Notes: a model not told the origin generated them from the letters alone. Positions 1-6,375 are shown, numbered from the stretch's first letter. The stretch is 9,028 bases of DNA from Nitrospirota bacterium (GCA_016208845.1 JACQXH010000052.1:1-9028), one strand, 5' to 3'. Translations and numbers: made by a program.

Positions 1-2
1 CG

Positions 3-953
3 ATGTTTAGACATAGGAACCTTTCGACGGTGGCAAACCCTGAGTTGGTTACCGGCCCTGGATCAGAAGCCGGAGAACTTGACAGATACGATGCTCCGAA
101 CTGTCCTGACATAAAATGTCTGGGCGCTGACCCCCTGAATATCAAGAACTTTGTTTTTTTACATGGCTACAACGTAAACGGCCAGCAGGCCCGCGGCTGG
201 CAGTCGGAGATGTTCAAGAGGATGTTCTGGTCCGGATCAAAGGCGCGGTTCTGGGGCGTAACGTGGTATGGATGGTATAGTCAAGTAGATGCGGATCCCC
301 TGATTCACTTCACCGCTAATTTCTATGAAAACGTTCTAAATGCGTTTAAAACGGCCGAGGCTTTTAAGAACTTTTTGGCGGCCTCTGTCCCAGGTGAGAA
401 GATAGTTGCGGCGCACAGTTTAGGCAATATGGTGGTATCAAGCGCTATCTCTGATTATAATGCTCGGATTGATAAATACTTTCTTATCAATGCGGCTGTG
501 GCATTAGAGGCATTTAAAGGAAAGGAAGCACCAAGTGATGATTTGATACCATCTCTCTGGAGCCCCTATAATCCAAGACTTAGGGCATCGGAATGGTACA
601 AATTGTTTAAGGGTCAAATTCCAATTGATCACAGGGAGGAGTTAACGTGGAGGGATCGTTTTGCTGTCATGAATAATGTGATGGTCTACAATTTCTTCTC
701 TGAAGGCGATGAAGTTGTGTCAAATTGGTGGCAATTGGGCGAACGATTAAAAGGTTCTGTGCCGATTGCTTCTCCCTATGGGGGCTGGGCGTTCAACTTT
801 GCGGATTGGGGCCCTATATATCCTACTCTGGCTGATCAGATAGATCAGACAGAGCTGCGCACAAAGCCATTTTTCGACAAGGGCGGATTGATTGCGCCTC
901 TGTTGACTCCCGGACCTCCGCGTTTCCAGCCACGACTTTGGCAACGGGAATGA
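3..953 (+). CDS. alpha/beta hydrolase domain, 5'-partial, frameshifted before its end
   Basis: A serine-hydrolase-fold domain. Counting from the ATG at 3, residues 50-58 hold FVFLHGYNV, with H54-G55 as the likely oxyanion-hole turn. Residues 137-142 hold AHSLGN, with S139 as candidate nucleophile, and D236 (in EGDEVV) is a candidate triad acid. The His is absent from this frame; a good candidate lies in the next frame (see the tail feature). The ATG at 3 sits at the window edge with no upstream sequence. The domain appears to start about 45 residues in, so this is probably the C-terminal part of a longer envelope or secreted protein that begins outside the window. The last residues (about LTPGPPRFQPRLWQRE) look like out-of-frame translation. 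The substrate cannot be told; lipase, esterase or amidase are all possible. Family level is fairly sure, function is not. Confidence 0.7.
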   Translation: MFRHRNLSTVANPELVTGPGSEAGELDRYDAPNCPDIKCLGADPLNIKNFVFLHGYNVNGQQARGWQSEMFKRMFWSGSKARFWGVTWYGWYSQVDADPLIHFTANFYENVLNAFKTAEAFKNFLAASVPGEKIVAAHSLGNMVVSSAISDYNARIDKYFLINAAVALEAFKGKEAPSDDLIPSLWSPYNPRLRASEWYKLFKGQIPIDHREELTWRDRFAVMNNVMVYNFFSEGDEVVSNWWQLGERLKGSVPIASPYGGWAFNFADWGPIYPTLADQIDQTELRTKPFFDKGGLIAPLLTPGPPRFQPRLWQRE

Positions 954-1147
954 TAGAATCGAAGGCGTTTGATCCTGAAAGCAATAGTAATATGCAAGCT
1001 AAATTCATGACTGAGAAGAACAAAATTAAATTCTGGCCGAGGAGCAAAAAAATTTGGCTTCATAGCGATATTAAGGATGTAGCATACTTGTACACGTACG
1101 GCTTTTTTGACAATATAGTGACGATAGAGAAAGGAGGAAGTCAGTGA
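902..1147 (+). pseudogene. frame-shifted C-terminal tail of the preceding hydrolase
   Basis: From about 902 another frame stays open to the TGA at 1145-1147. It encodes a tail containing WPRSKK, WLHSDIKDVAYLYTYGFF and IVTIEKGG. The WLHSDIKDVAY stretch is what I expect at the end of this hydrolase type, and the His codon at 1061 would complete the Ser139/Asp236 triad. Moving from the upstream frame into this one needs a -1 shift, equal to one lost base, somewhere between about 880 and 935. No start codon with a ribosome binding site precedes it; the nearest possible start is a TTG at 938. It is best read as the severed end of the same gene. A sequencing error, a real mutation and recoding are all possible; I see no clear slippery heptamer. 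Confidence 0.6.
1130..1137 (+). promoter_or_regulatory. strong Shine-Dalgarno site for the GTG start at 1144
   Basis: AAAGGAGG lies six bases before the GTG at 1144. It supports a real translation start there and lies inside the end of the hydrolase tail, so the two genes overlap by four bases and may be translationally coupled. Confidence 0.6.
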
Positions 1148-1317
1148 AAATAAAGCATACAACAATTCTGCTCGTTATAATCTGCACTGTTTTTATGATG
1201 ATAAGTAATTGTTTCGGCGCATTTGGAACATCTCTTGCAAAAATTACCGTAAAGGTAGTTGGTGAAGACGGCAACCCGATTCCTGATGTAAGACTTGGAG
1301 TGGGCTTTAGGATCTAG
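1144..1317 (+). CDS. signal peptide plus start of a beta-sandwich domain; truncated secreted protein
   Basis: The GTG start is backed by AAAGGAGG. The 57-residue product begins MKIKHTTILLVIICTVFMM, a clear Sec signal peptide with a basic start and a long hydrophobic core, probably cleaved near CFGA-FG. The rest (ITVKVVGEDGNPIPDVRLGV) resembles the first strands of a carboxypeptidase-regulatory-like or Ig-like domain, in which a GEDGNPIPDV-type turn is typical. It stops at TAG 1315-1317, only eight bases before the transposon terminus at 1326. That length is far too short for a complete domain, so the gene is probably cut off by the insertion. The lipase-like frame from 2423, which has no signal peptide, is the likely remainder; exact continuity cannot be shown. 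Confidence 0.5.
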   Translation: MKIKHTTILLVIICTVFMMISNCFGAFGTSLAKITVKVVGEDGNPIPDVRLGVGFRI

Positions 1318-1325
1318 AAGAAACC

Positions 1326-1345
1326 AAGGGGTCAGACCTTGACAT
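1326..1345 (+). repeat. left terminal inverted repeat of the transposon
   Basis: AAGGGGTCAGACCTTGACAT. It pairs with 2358-2377 with two adjacent mismatches at positions 10 and 11. Confidence 0.8.
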
Positions 1346-1400
1346 AGGACATGATTGCAGAGAATAAAGGTAAAAGGAAAAAAAGAGACAAAGGCAATAA

Positions 1401-2192
1401 ATGGCCAGACCATTAAGAATAGAATACGAAGATGCTGTATATCATGTAACATCGCGAGGGAATGAGCGGAAGAAGATATTTTTTATAAAGCACGACTATG
1501 ATAAGTTTCTTAATTATATAAAAGAAGCCAAAAAGAAATACGGGATACTAATCCATGCATATGTGCTGATGGGCAATCATTACCATTTGATTATGGAAAC
1601 ACCAAATGCCAATATGAGCAGAGCAATGCAGTACATAAATGGTTCATATACAGCATATATAAATGCAAAAAACAAAAGGAGCGGTCATTTATTCCAGGGG
1701 CGATACAAGGCAATAAATGTTGATGTTGATAACTACCTGTTAGAACTAAGCCGGTATATTCATCTCAACCCGGTAAGAGCAAAAATGGCAGAGAAACCTG
1801 AGGATTATCAGTATAGCAGTTACCGGGCATATGTAAGCAATAAAGAAAGTGACGTATTGGCAAAAGGACTAATAATGGGCTTGATCTCAGGGAAAAAGAA
1901 AGAAAGCCATAAAAGATACAGGGCATTTGTAGAAAGCGCGATTGGGAAGGAAACAGAGAGTCCGTTAAAAGAAGTATATGGCGGCATAATTCTGGGAAGA
2001 ACAGGATTTATAAAACAAACCCTGGCGAGATTGAAGAATGAATATTTACAGGAAGAAGAAATAGCAAACAGAAGGGCGCTGCGAACGAGTTATAGAGTCG
2101 AAGAAATAATAGATATGGTATCAAATTATTTTCAGTTAAAGAATGATGATATAACCCGGAACAATAAGCCTGAACATAGAAAAATATCATGA
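1401..2192 (+). CDS. REP-associated tyrosine transposase (RAYT), main part
   Basis: A Y1_Tnp/IS200-like HUH endonuclease that nicks and joins single-stranded DNA through a tyrosine. The 263-residue product has the RAYT landmarks: MARPLRI at the start, HVTSRGNERK (15-24), the metal-binding GNHYHLIME with H60 and H62 as the HUH pair, candidate nucleophile tyrosines Y83 or Y86, the GHLFQGRYKA box (95-104) and IHLNPVRA further on. After the catalytic part a DnaA-C-like helix-turn-helix domain begins (ITRNNKPEHRKIS) but is cut by TGA at 2190-2192. Relatives with this domain are usually about 320 residues, and the remainder follows in another frame. Only a weak ribosome site (AAAGG, 1390s) precedes ATG 1401. 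Probably inactive or impaired. Confidence 0.85.
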   Translation: MARPLRIEYEDAVYHVTSRGNERKKIFFIKHDYDKFLNYIKEAKKKYGILIHAYVLMGNHYHLIMETPNANMSRAMQYINGSYTAYINAKNKRSGHLFQGRYKAINVDVDNYLLELSRYIHLNPVRAKMAEKPEDYQYSSYRAYVSNKESDVLAKGLIMGLISGKKKESHKRYRAFVESAIGKETESPLKEVYGGIILGRTGFIKQTLARLKNEYLQEEEIANRRALRTSYRVEEIIDMVSNYFQLKNDDITRNNKPEHRKIS

Positions 2193-2371
2193 TATCTCAT
2201 AAAAAGCACACTGGAGCAACAAACAAAAAAATAGGGGAACTGTTTGGCGGGATCAGTTATTCAGCAGTTTCCAAGCTGTATCAACGATTCACAAAAGAGC
2301 TGGAGGGCAACAGGATATTGCAAAGAAAAATAGATGGAATCGAAAAGGGGATGTCCAATGTCAAGGCTTGA
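2189..2371 (+). pseudogene. DnaA-type helix-turn-helix end of the transposase, out of frame
   Basis: A 60-residue frame containing KKHTGATNKKIGELFGG and ISYSAVSKLYQRF, the recognition part of a DnaA C-terminal-like domain found at the end of some RAYTs, presumably for binding the element ends. Its ATG overlaps the upstream TGA as ATGA, so coupled translation as a separate protein is possible. The simpler reading is decay of one gene: in the upstream frame the codons around the stop still read KIS-stop-YLIK, and one A missing from the run AAAAA at 2201-2205 would restore KKHTG. That makes two lesions, a nonsense codon and a one-base deletion. Confidence 0.65.
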
Positions 2372-2377
2372 CCCCTT
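2358..2377 (-). repeat. right terminal inverted repeat of the transposon
   Basis: The reverse complement reads AAGGGGTCAAGCCTTGACAT. It overlaps the last codons of the transposase HTH frame. Confidence 0.8.
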
Positions 2378-2422
2378 ATTCTTTCCCAGTTTGACATCAA
2401 CAGGGAATATCTTACAGGCGCG

Positions 2423-3757
2423 GTGCTTAACAGGGGAAGCGATGTGGAGATAAAAGGAGACAAGATACCTCTTCCGGCAGGACAGTTCAAGATGATTGAT
2501 TTTAAAGATTACGATAAAGTATATGGCACGGTCACAGACGGAGCGGCTAAGATAATACTTCAACTTACTGTGAAGCATAATAAGGAAGCATTCTCAGGCC
2601 GTACATGGTATGTCATAGACCCGCAGGTGAGCGGATACACTCCGCCTTCAATACTTGGCACACTGATGGACGGAGAAACAGCGGTGGACTTTCTGCCGTT
2701 GACATTTGACGGAGACACAGCAGAGGCGGTATACCGTGCGCCTGAAACCTTTGTGAGATGGCAGACATCTGAAGAAAGCGATGACAAAGACAGGCCGTAC
2801 CGCCAGATACAGCCCACACTTGATCTGGTGTCATACCTTGAAAAAAAGAAAGACACTTTGCCACAGATTGCCCTCAGACGTCCGCCTGTGGTGCTGGTGC
2901 ATGGATTGTGGGGATGCGGGAATAAAAAACCTTTAGACAATAATTGCCAATATACATGGAAAGAGTTTGAACCTAAATTTAATGAAAAAGGACTTTATGA
3001 CATTGTTAGTGTAGATTATTTTTCTACAAATGCAAGCAGTTTTGCGGCGAATGCTAAGTATATTAAATTGGGAATAAACGATGCGATTGGACAGTCTAAA
3101 AAACAAAAATATGCAGCAACTAAAGTAGATATAATCGGCCATAGCATGGGAGGATTATTACCGCGAGAATACTGTAAGGGGAATAGTGATGAATGTAATA
3201 AAAGAATTCATAAGTTTATAACAATAGATACGCCGCATAAAGGCAGTGAATTGGCAAATTTAATAAATACTATAAATCAACAGCCTGACTCATTATGTTT
3301 TCTGACGTTGCCGATAATGGAAGGCGTTGGAAAAAAGATATGGGAGAACAAAGATACCGGAAGCCTTAAAGGAGCGCTTATTGATCTTGCAGTAGGAAGC
3401 ACAGCGCTCCAAAATCTGACGACGACAATTCCTTGGACTGCTATTGTTGGAAGGGCCGTTCCTGGGTCGATACCGTTTTCCCTGTTTGCTCATGACATGG
3501 GTCTAAACGTGTTGTGGTGGGACCTTGCACTCTTATGCAATAAGGTACCAGATGCGTCATTTACTTTCATACCCGATTTACTGGGAATTGGAAATTTAGA
3601 ATATGTATTCCCCGGAGAAAATGATCGAATAGTAAGTTCTACAAGTCAGTTGGGATATGCTAACGAATATTTTGTTATTTGGGGCGTTGATCATCTAACA
3701 GTGTTAAAGGATTCAGACACAGTTGAAAAGGTAAAAGAAATATTAGAAAAACCTTAA
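2423..3757 (+). CDS. lipase-like alpha/beta hydrolase, probably 5'-truncated by the transposon
   Basis: A 444-residue product from a GTG with no convincing ribosome site. The frame is open back to 2372, inside the transposon end, and reads SQFDINREYLTG before the GTG, so the true N-terminus is probably lost. Residues 1-150 are a strand-rich region without a recognised fold. The hydrolase domain follows: PPVVLVHGLWG with H160-G161, the nucleophile elbow GHSMGG with S241, and then D401 (ENDRIV) and H424 (GVDHLTV), giving a complete triad in the usual order. This fits the triacylglycerol lipase/PGAP1-like group, acting on esters outside the cytoplasm if exported. No signal peptide remains; a plausible one lies across the transposon at 1144. 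The stop is 12 bases from the next gene, so they were probably one operon. Base composition drops sharply after about 2930. Confidence 0.75.
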   Translation: MLNRGSDVEIKGDKIPLPAGQFKMIDFKDYDKVYGTVTDGAAKIILQLTVKHNKEAFSGRTWYVIDPQVSGYTPPSILGTLMDGETAVDFLPLTFDGDTAEAVYRAPETFVRWQTSEESDDKDRPYRQIQPTLDLVSYLEKKKDTLPQIALRRPPVVLVHGLWGCGNKKPLDNNCQYTWKEFEPKFNEKGLYDIVSVDYFSTNASSFAANAKYIKLGINDAIGQSKKQKYAATKVDIIGHSMGGLLPREYCKGNSDECNKRIHKFITIDTPHKGSELANLINTINQQPDSLCFLTLPIMEGVGKKIWENKDTGSLKGALIDLAVGSTALQNLTTTIPWTAIVGRAVPGSIPFSLFAHDMGLNVLWWDLALLCNKVPDASFTFIPDLLGIGNLEYVFPGENDRIVSSTSQLGYANEYFVIWGVDHLTVLKDSDTVEKVKEILEKP

Positions 3758-3769
3758 TTGGAGGAGATA

Positions 3770-4420
3770 ATGAAAGAAATAGTAATAATTTTAATTATGG
3801 CAACAATCAATTTTGCTTCAACTTGCTGGGGCTTTACGATTACGCAGCCAAAGCAGGGGACAGTCTTTCATCCCGGTGATACAGTTACTGTCAAAACTGA
3901 GATAGCATCTGGAGAACAAATCAAAGCAGTGGTATTTGCCGTATCTGAAATAGGCAAAGGCATTGGAGACTTATGGCCTCCTTATGAGTATGTATTCACT
4001 ATTGATCCTGAATTTGTTGGCACAGCTGAAATATTAGCAATTGCTAAACTGGAAAACGGAACTGGTATTCAGGCAAAAATTCAAATCACAGTGGTTCTTC
4101 CCTCAAATATAAGATTAACAGGCATTGAGGTTGATCCTAATCCTGTATTTCTTTACAAAATGCTACCAAATAGCGATCCAAATGATGTCCGAATATTTGA
4201 AACTAAGCAATTGGGCGTTGGCGGTATGTATTCCGACGGAATTGAGCGTGGGCTCACCTCCTCCGCCTCCGGCACAACCTATACAAGCAGCGATGAAAGC
4301 ATTGTAAAAGTTGATAAAGAAGGGAAAATGACTGCGCAGGGGATTGGGAAGGCAAAGATTACGGTAATGAATGGGAAATTCAGCAAGACAGTGGATGTGA
4401 TTGTAAAGCCTTATAAATAA
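3770..4420 (+). CDS. secreted two-domain Ig-like protein with a C-terminal BIG2 domain
   Basis: ATG 3770 is chosen because GGAGG (3760-3764) lies five bases before it; an in-frame TTG at 3758 has no such site. The 216-residue product starts MKEIVIILIMATINFAS, a signal peptide probably cleaved near residue 21 (CWG-FT). Residues about 22-110 look like one beta-sandwich domain (ITQPKQGTVFHPGDTVTV). Residues about 115-215 fit a bacterial Ig-like group 2 domain: LTGIEVDP, then TYTSSDESIVKVDKEGKM and KAKITV. Such domains act as structural or adhesive modules on the cell surface or in the periplasm. There is no catalytic motif and no anchor, so it is likely a released or partner protein for the upstream hydrolase, with which it would be co-transcribed. 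Confidence 0.75.
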   Translation: MKEIVIILIMATINFASTCWGFTITQPKQGTVFHPGDTVTVKTEIASGEQIKAVVFAVSEIGKGIGDLWPPYEYVFTIDPEFVGTAEILAIAKLENGTGIQAKIQITVVLPSNIRLTGIEVDPNPVFLYKMLPNSDPNDVRIFETKQLGVGGMYSDGIERGLTSSASGTTYTSSDESIVKVDKEGKMTAQGIGKAKITVMNGKFSKTVDVIVKPYK

Positions 4421-4449
4421 AAGGCACAGAGAAATGGGACACGGACTTG

Positions 4450-4464
4450 CCTGCCTTCGGCAGG
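4450..4464. repeat. small palindrome inserted in a repeat unit
   Basis: CCTGCC-TTC-GGCAGG, a six-base-pair perfect stem with a three-base loop. The equivalent repeat unit at 6413 reads GGGACACGGACTTACACGG without it, so it looks like a short insertion into a repeat copy. No T-run follows, so I do not call it a terminator. Confidence 0.55.
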
Positions 4465-4467
4465 TTA

Positions 4468-4559
4468 ACACGGATGATCACAGATGGTCTTAAATGAAAG
4501 AAAAATATCTGTGTCAAAGGAAATAATGGGACACGGATTGGCACAGATGGACACGGATA
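4468..4559 (+). repeat. 92-bp direct repeat, copy 1
   Basis: By eye it is identical to 5495-5586. It includes GATCACAGATGGTCTTAAAT, a spacer, and a GGGACACGGATTGGCACAGA unit. The two copies are 1,027 bp apart and flank the DUF5678/protease cassette. Similarity continues imperfectly past the right end. Confidence 0.85.
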
Positions 4560-4822
4560 TTAAAAGAAACATTTATCCACGAAGAAGACGAAGGGGCACG
4601 AAGAATTCAGACACAGAGTGGCACAGAGTTATTATGAAAAACACTGATAGGCTTAAAAAAGTCATAGAGAGTCAGTGAGCGTCTGTGTCAAAGGAAATAA
4701 TGGGACACGGATTAACACAGAAAAGACAGGATTAAATAGGAAATATTATGAGGAACAAGAAATTTAAAAAGAAATTTTATGATCTGCAAACGAGAGGTAA
4801 TGAAAATATAAAGATGAGAAGG

Positions 4823-5206
4823 CTAAAGTTTCTGAAATGTTATCTTCCTGCTGCGGTCATTAAAACAGACTTGGAATTCGTTAAAGATCCCCGCTCTGCC
4901 GAGCAGGTTGAAACCAACCCCGAGACGTTCGGAAAAACCGATTGGCGCGGTTATTGCCCAGTCACCGATCGTGATGGAAAGATCGTGGAAATATGTAGGA
5001 ATAAAACTGCCGTCTCCAACGACGATCATCTGCTGTTTTCCTTTATCCCAGTCTATGCCGATGCGGTGCGCATCATCAATGTTCAGGATGGTAAAGGTGG
5101 CTCCAGAATCAACAAAGACCCAGGTGCGATGGTTGAGAATAGAAATAGGGATTATGGGCATCAAATATCCCTTATGCAATGTGTAAGGGAATTCTATAAG
5201 AGACAT
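4823..5206 (-). CDS. retropepsin-like aspartic protease (clan AA)
   Basis: A 127-residue protein with the single-domain retropepsin layout, which would work as a homodimer supplying one Asp per subunit. The catalytic motif is VFVDSGATFTIL with D33 in D-S-G-A. A second hallmark near the end is GFNLLGRAGIF (98-108), followed by FQVCFND; this LLGR...F.V.F pattern is typical of bacterial and archaeal members. There is no signal peptide or membrane segment, so it is probably cytoplasmic. The ATG at 5206 is preceded by GAGGAAG. The start lies 13 bases inside the end of the DUF5678 gene, so translation is likely coupled. The substrate is unknown for this family. The family call is strong. Confidence 0.8.
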   Translation of the reverse strand: MSLIEFPYTLHKGYLMPIIPISILNHRTWVFVDSGATFTILNIDDAHRIGIDWDKGKQQMIVVGDGSFIPTYFHDLSITIGDWAITAPIGFSERLGVGFNLLGRAGIFNEFQVCFNDRSRKITFQKL

Positions 5207-5403
5207 GCCATATCTTCCTCACGAGGCACCCGGAGAACGGAGGGAATTTTATGGGGTTCAATCTTTTTAGCCGCGTCCTCAACTTCTTTGCCGGAATCAC
5301 CGACTGCAGCCAGTTTCTCGTTTACGACAGCAATATATTTTCCGGCATATTTAGTTACCAATTCGCTGAAATGTTCAACGATCCAGAGATCATCTTTATC
5401 CAT
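5194..5403 (-). CDS. DUF5678 small protein
   Basis: A 69-residue protein starting MDKDDLWIVEHFSEL and carrying the DUF5678-type core YAGKYIAVVN, then a Gly-Asp-Ser turn (GDS, 35-37), an acidic helix and a final strand with RVPREED. The ATG at 5403 is chosen because TGTGGAGG lies six bases before it. The frame is open further upstream, but that part is repeat DNA read backwards (RVNPCPIFF) and is unlikely to be translated. The function is unknown. The family is often, in my recollection, found directly before a retropepsin-like protease gene, as here with a 13-base overlap. That suggests a partner, regulator or substrate role, which is inference. Confidence 0.7.
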   Translation of the reverse strand: MDKDDLWIVEHFSELVTKYAGKYIAVVNEKLAAVGDSGKEVEDAAKKIEPHKIPSVLRVPREEDMACLL

Positions 5404-5434
5404 AGACGCCTCCACAAATAGAATATTTGATTTA

Positions 5435-5463
5435 ATTATATCAAGCTCTGGCGGAAAGGGCAA
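5435..5463 (-). promoter_or_regulatory. sigma70-type promoter for the DUF5678-protease pair
   Basis: Read on the minus strand: TTGCCC (5463-5458), a 17-base spacer, then a perfect TATAAT (5440-5435). This places the start of transcription near 5428, about 25 bases before the start codon at 5403, so the cassette has its own promoter. Confidence 0.55.
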
Positions 5464-5479
5464 TGTTGAGGGAAAGAAT

Positions 5480-5654
5480 ATGGGACACGGATTTACACGG
5501 ATGATCACAGATGGTCTTAAATGAAAGAAAAATATCTGTGTCAAAGGAAATAATGGGACACGGATTGGCACAGATGGACACGGATAGTAAAAGAAAAATT
5601 ATCCATGAAGGGGCATGAAGAAAGGAATGTACAGAGTACAACGAACATGGGGGG
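5480..5654. repeat. second repeat cluster, between the two minus-strand gene pairs
   Basis: Two GGGACACGGAT-type units (about 5481-5516 and 5554-5586), then a degenerate ATCCATGAAGGGGCATGAAG copy of the second motif and an AGAGTAC repeat near 5634. The left part contains the second copy of the 92-bp direct repeat. No gene seen. Confidence 0.7.
5495..5586 (+). repeat. 92-bp direct repeat, copy 2
   Basis: Matches 4468-4559 base for base; see copy 1. Both copies are in the same orientation, so recombination between them would delete or duplicate the 1,027-bp protease cassette. Confidence 0.85.
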
Positions 5655-6098
5655 TCAAACGGATTTTATGATTTCTAAGAATTTTGATATGGAAATTACG
5701 GATACGCCGTGCAGCGACAGGAATGACAGTATTTTCTTATCCCCCGTAATATCCTTGTCGCTGGTTATAAGATATTTTGCTTTTCCGCTAAGCGCGGTTT
5801 CAAGGATGATATTATCGTCAGGATCGCGGCAGAGTTCCAGATTGCCTTTTAAGGAAATGCGCCCGGCACGTGCGGCTATGGATGAAATTAAATTTTCAAT
5901 TTCCTGCCTGCTTATGCCGTATTTAAAGAAAAATTTAGGGCGTGTGAAAACGTCATGCAATTCTGTAATCTGCTGTTCCGAGATAAGAATGCTGAATTTG
6001 CCGTTGCTCCATTCATCGGCAAGACGTGCGGCGGGGCCTGATGCAGAGATAAGAGAAGAAATCCAGATATTGGTATCTACTACAACTTTAACAGGCAC
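5655..6098 (-). CDS. PIN-domain toxin (VapC-like ribonuclease)
   Basis: A 147-residue protein of the 'putative toxin, PIN family' type, a Mg-dependent RNase in toxin-antitoxin modules. All expected acidic residues are visible: D8 in VVVDTNIW, E46 in ITELHDV, D94/D95 in DPDDNIILETA, and D114 in YLITSDKDI. The C-terminal strand (GVSVISISKFLEII) is also typical. The length is complete. The start overlaps the end of the antitoxin gene by 11 bases and the two share one promoter. The RNA target (tRNA, rRNA or mRNA) cannot be told. It appears intact, so an active toxin is plausible. Confidence 0.85.
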   Translation of the reverse strand: MPVKVVVDTNIWISSLISASGPAARLADEWSNGKFSILISEQQITELHDVFTRPKFFFKYGISRQEIENLISSIAARAGRISLKGNLELCRDPDDNIILETALSGKAKYLITSDKDITGDKKILSFLSLHGVSVISISKFLEIIKSV

Positions 6099-6327
6099 GC
6101 TTTTTTTTGCGTACGTCTTTAATTGCTTCGTCTATGTCGGCATTGATCTCTTGTGGAGAAAAACGGGCGGCCTTTCCGCGTATGGATTTGAGGGCTTTAT
6201 CAAATCTCTTCTGCCAGTCATCCTTGGAAAGTATTTGTATCTGGACTTGCTGTTTATCTTTGAGACGCACTTTTTTTATTGGTTTAAAAACGCCATTCTC
6301 ATAAATTGCATCAATTGTCTGAGACAT
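6088..6327 (-). CDS. DUF104 (AF2212-like) antitoxin
   Basis: A 79-residue antitoxin partner for the PIN toxin. The first 30 residues, TIDAIYENGVFKPIKKV onward, are the DUF104 signature: a short beta-rich domain that in this family is thought to dimerise and bind DNA. The charged C-terminal half (WQKRFDKALKSI, then FSPQEINADIDEAIKDV) would wrap around the toxin. AGAGGTGAT lies seven bases before ATG 6327. Antitoxin-first order with an 11-base overlap is the usual arrangement. It probably represses its own promoter, for which a palindrome over the -10 box is available. Confidence 0.8.
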   Translation of the reverse strand: MSQTIDAIYENGVFKPIKKVRLKDKQQVQIQILSKDDWQKRFDKALKSIRGKAARFSPQEINADIDEAIKDVRKKKRAC

Positions 6328-6358
6328 TTGTTAATCACCTCTTTCTATAACATAACAA

Positions 6359-6375
6359 ATATATTTGAAATATAT
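6359..6375. promoter_or_regulatory. candidate operator: 17-bp perfect palindrome over the -10 box
   Basis: ATATATTT-G-AAATATAT, eight-base arms around a single G, covering the -10 hexamer of the toxin-antitoxin promoter. This position suits repression by the antitoxin or toxin complex. AT-rich palindromes also arise by chance, so the role is inferred. Confidence 0.45.

Larger units (their letters stand above)
1326..2377 (+). mobile_element. REP-associated Y1 (IS200-like) transposon
   Basis: A 1,052-bp unit bounded by inverted ends, AAGGGGTCAGACCTTGACAT on the left and the complement of AAGGGGTCAAGCCTTGACAT on the right (18 of 20 match). It carries one transposase gene, now split. No target-site duplication is visible, as expected for HUH transposases, which do not make one. 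It sits between a signal-peptide start and a lipase-like body, so it probably disrupted a gene. The transposase stop codon (2369-2371) lies inside the right terminus. Confidence 0.8.
4434..4735. repeat. non-coding cluster of GGGACACGGAT-type repeats
   Basis: This gene-free stretch holds copies at about 4434-4487, 4527-4560 and 4699-4735 of GGGACACGGATTNACACAGAT, followed by a second motif of the TTATCCACGAAG / GGCACGAAG kind (about 4571-4602). The unit has a 10-bp period (NNACACRGAT). A 32-bp block starting TCTGTGTCAAAGGAAATAAT occurs at 4508-4539 and 4682-4713, and again at 5535-5566. The rest, to the end of the protease gene at 4823, shows nothing I recognise. Confidence 0.75.

Noticed and set aside
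4450..4464. Rho-independent terminator after the BIG2 gene
   Set aside because: The stem is good but no T-run follows on either strand, and it sits inside a repeat unit.
4484..4678. Small plus-strand frame in the repeat cluster
   Set aside because: It consists of repeat translation (MGHGLAQMDTD) with no domain attached and no clear ribosome site.
4748..5524. Long plus-strand open frame of 258 codons
   Set aside because: It is antisense to the retropepsin and DUF5678 genes, which have family motifs, ribosome sites and a promoter; its own translation has no recognisable domain.
5404..5571. Longer N-terminus for the DUF5678 protein, starting at 5571
   Set aside because: The extra 56 residues are reversed repeat DNA and lie upstream of the TATAAT promoter; the start at 5403 has a well-placed GGAGG.
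5646..5660. GGGGGTCAAAC as an end of a second REP-type element
   Set aside because: Only the GGGGTCA core matches and there is no partner terminus nearby.
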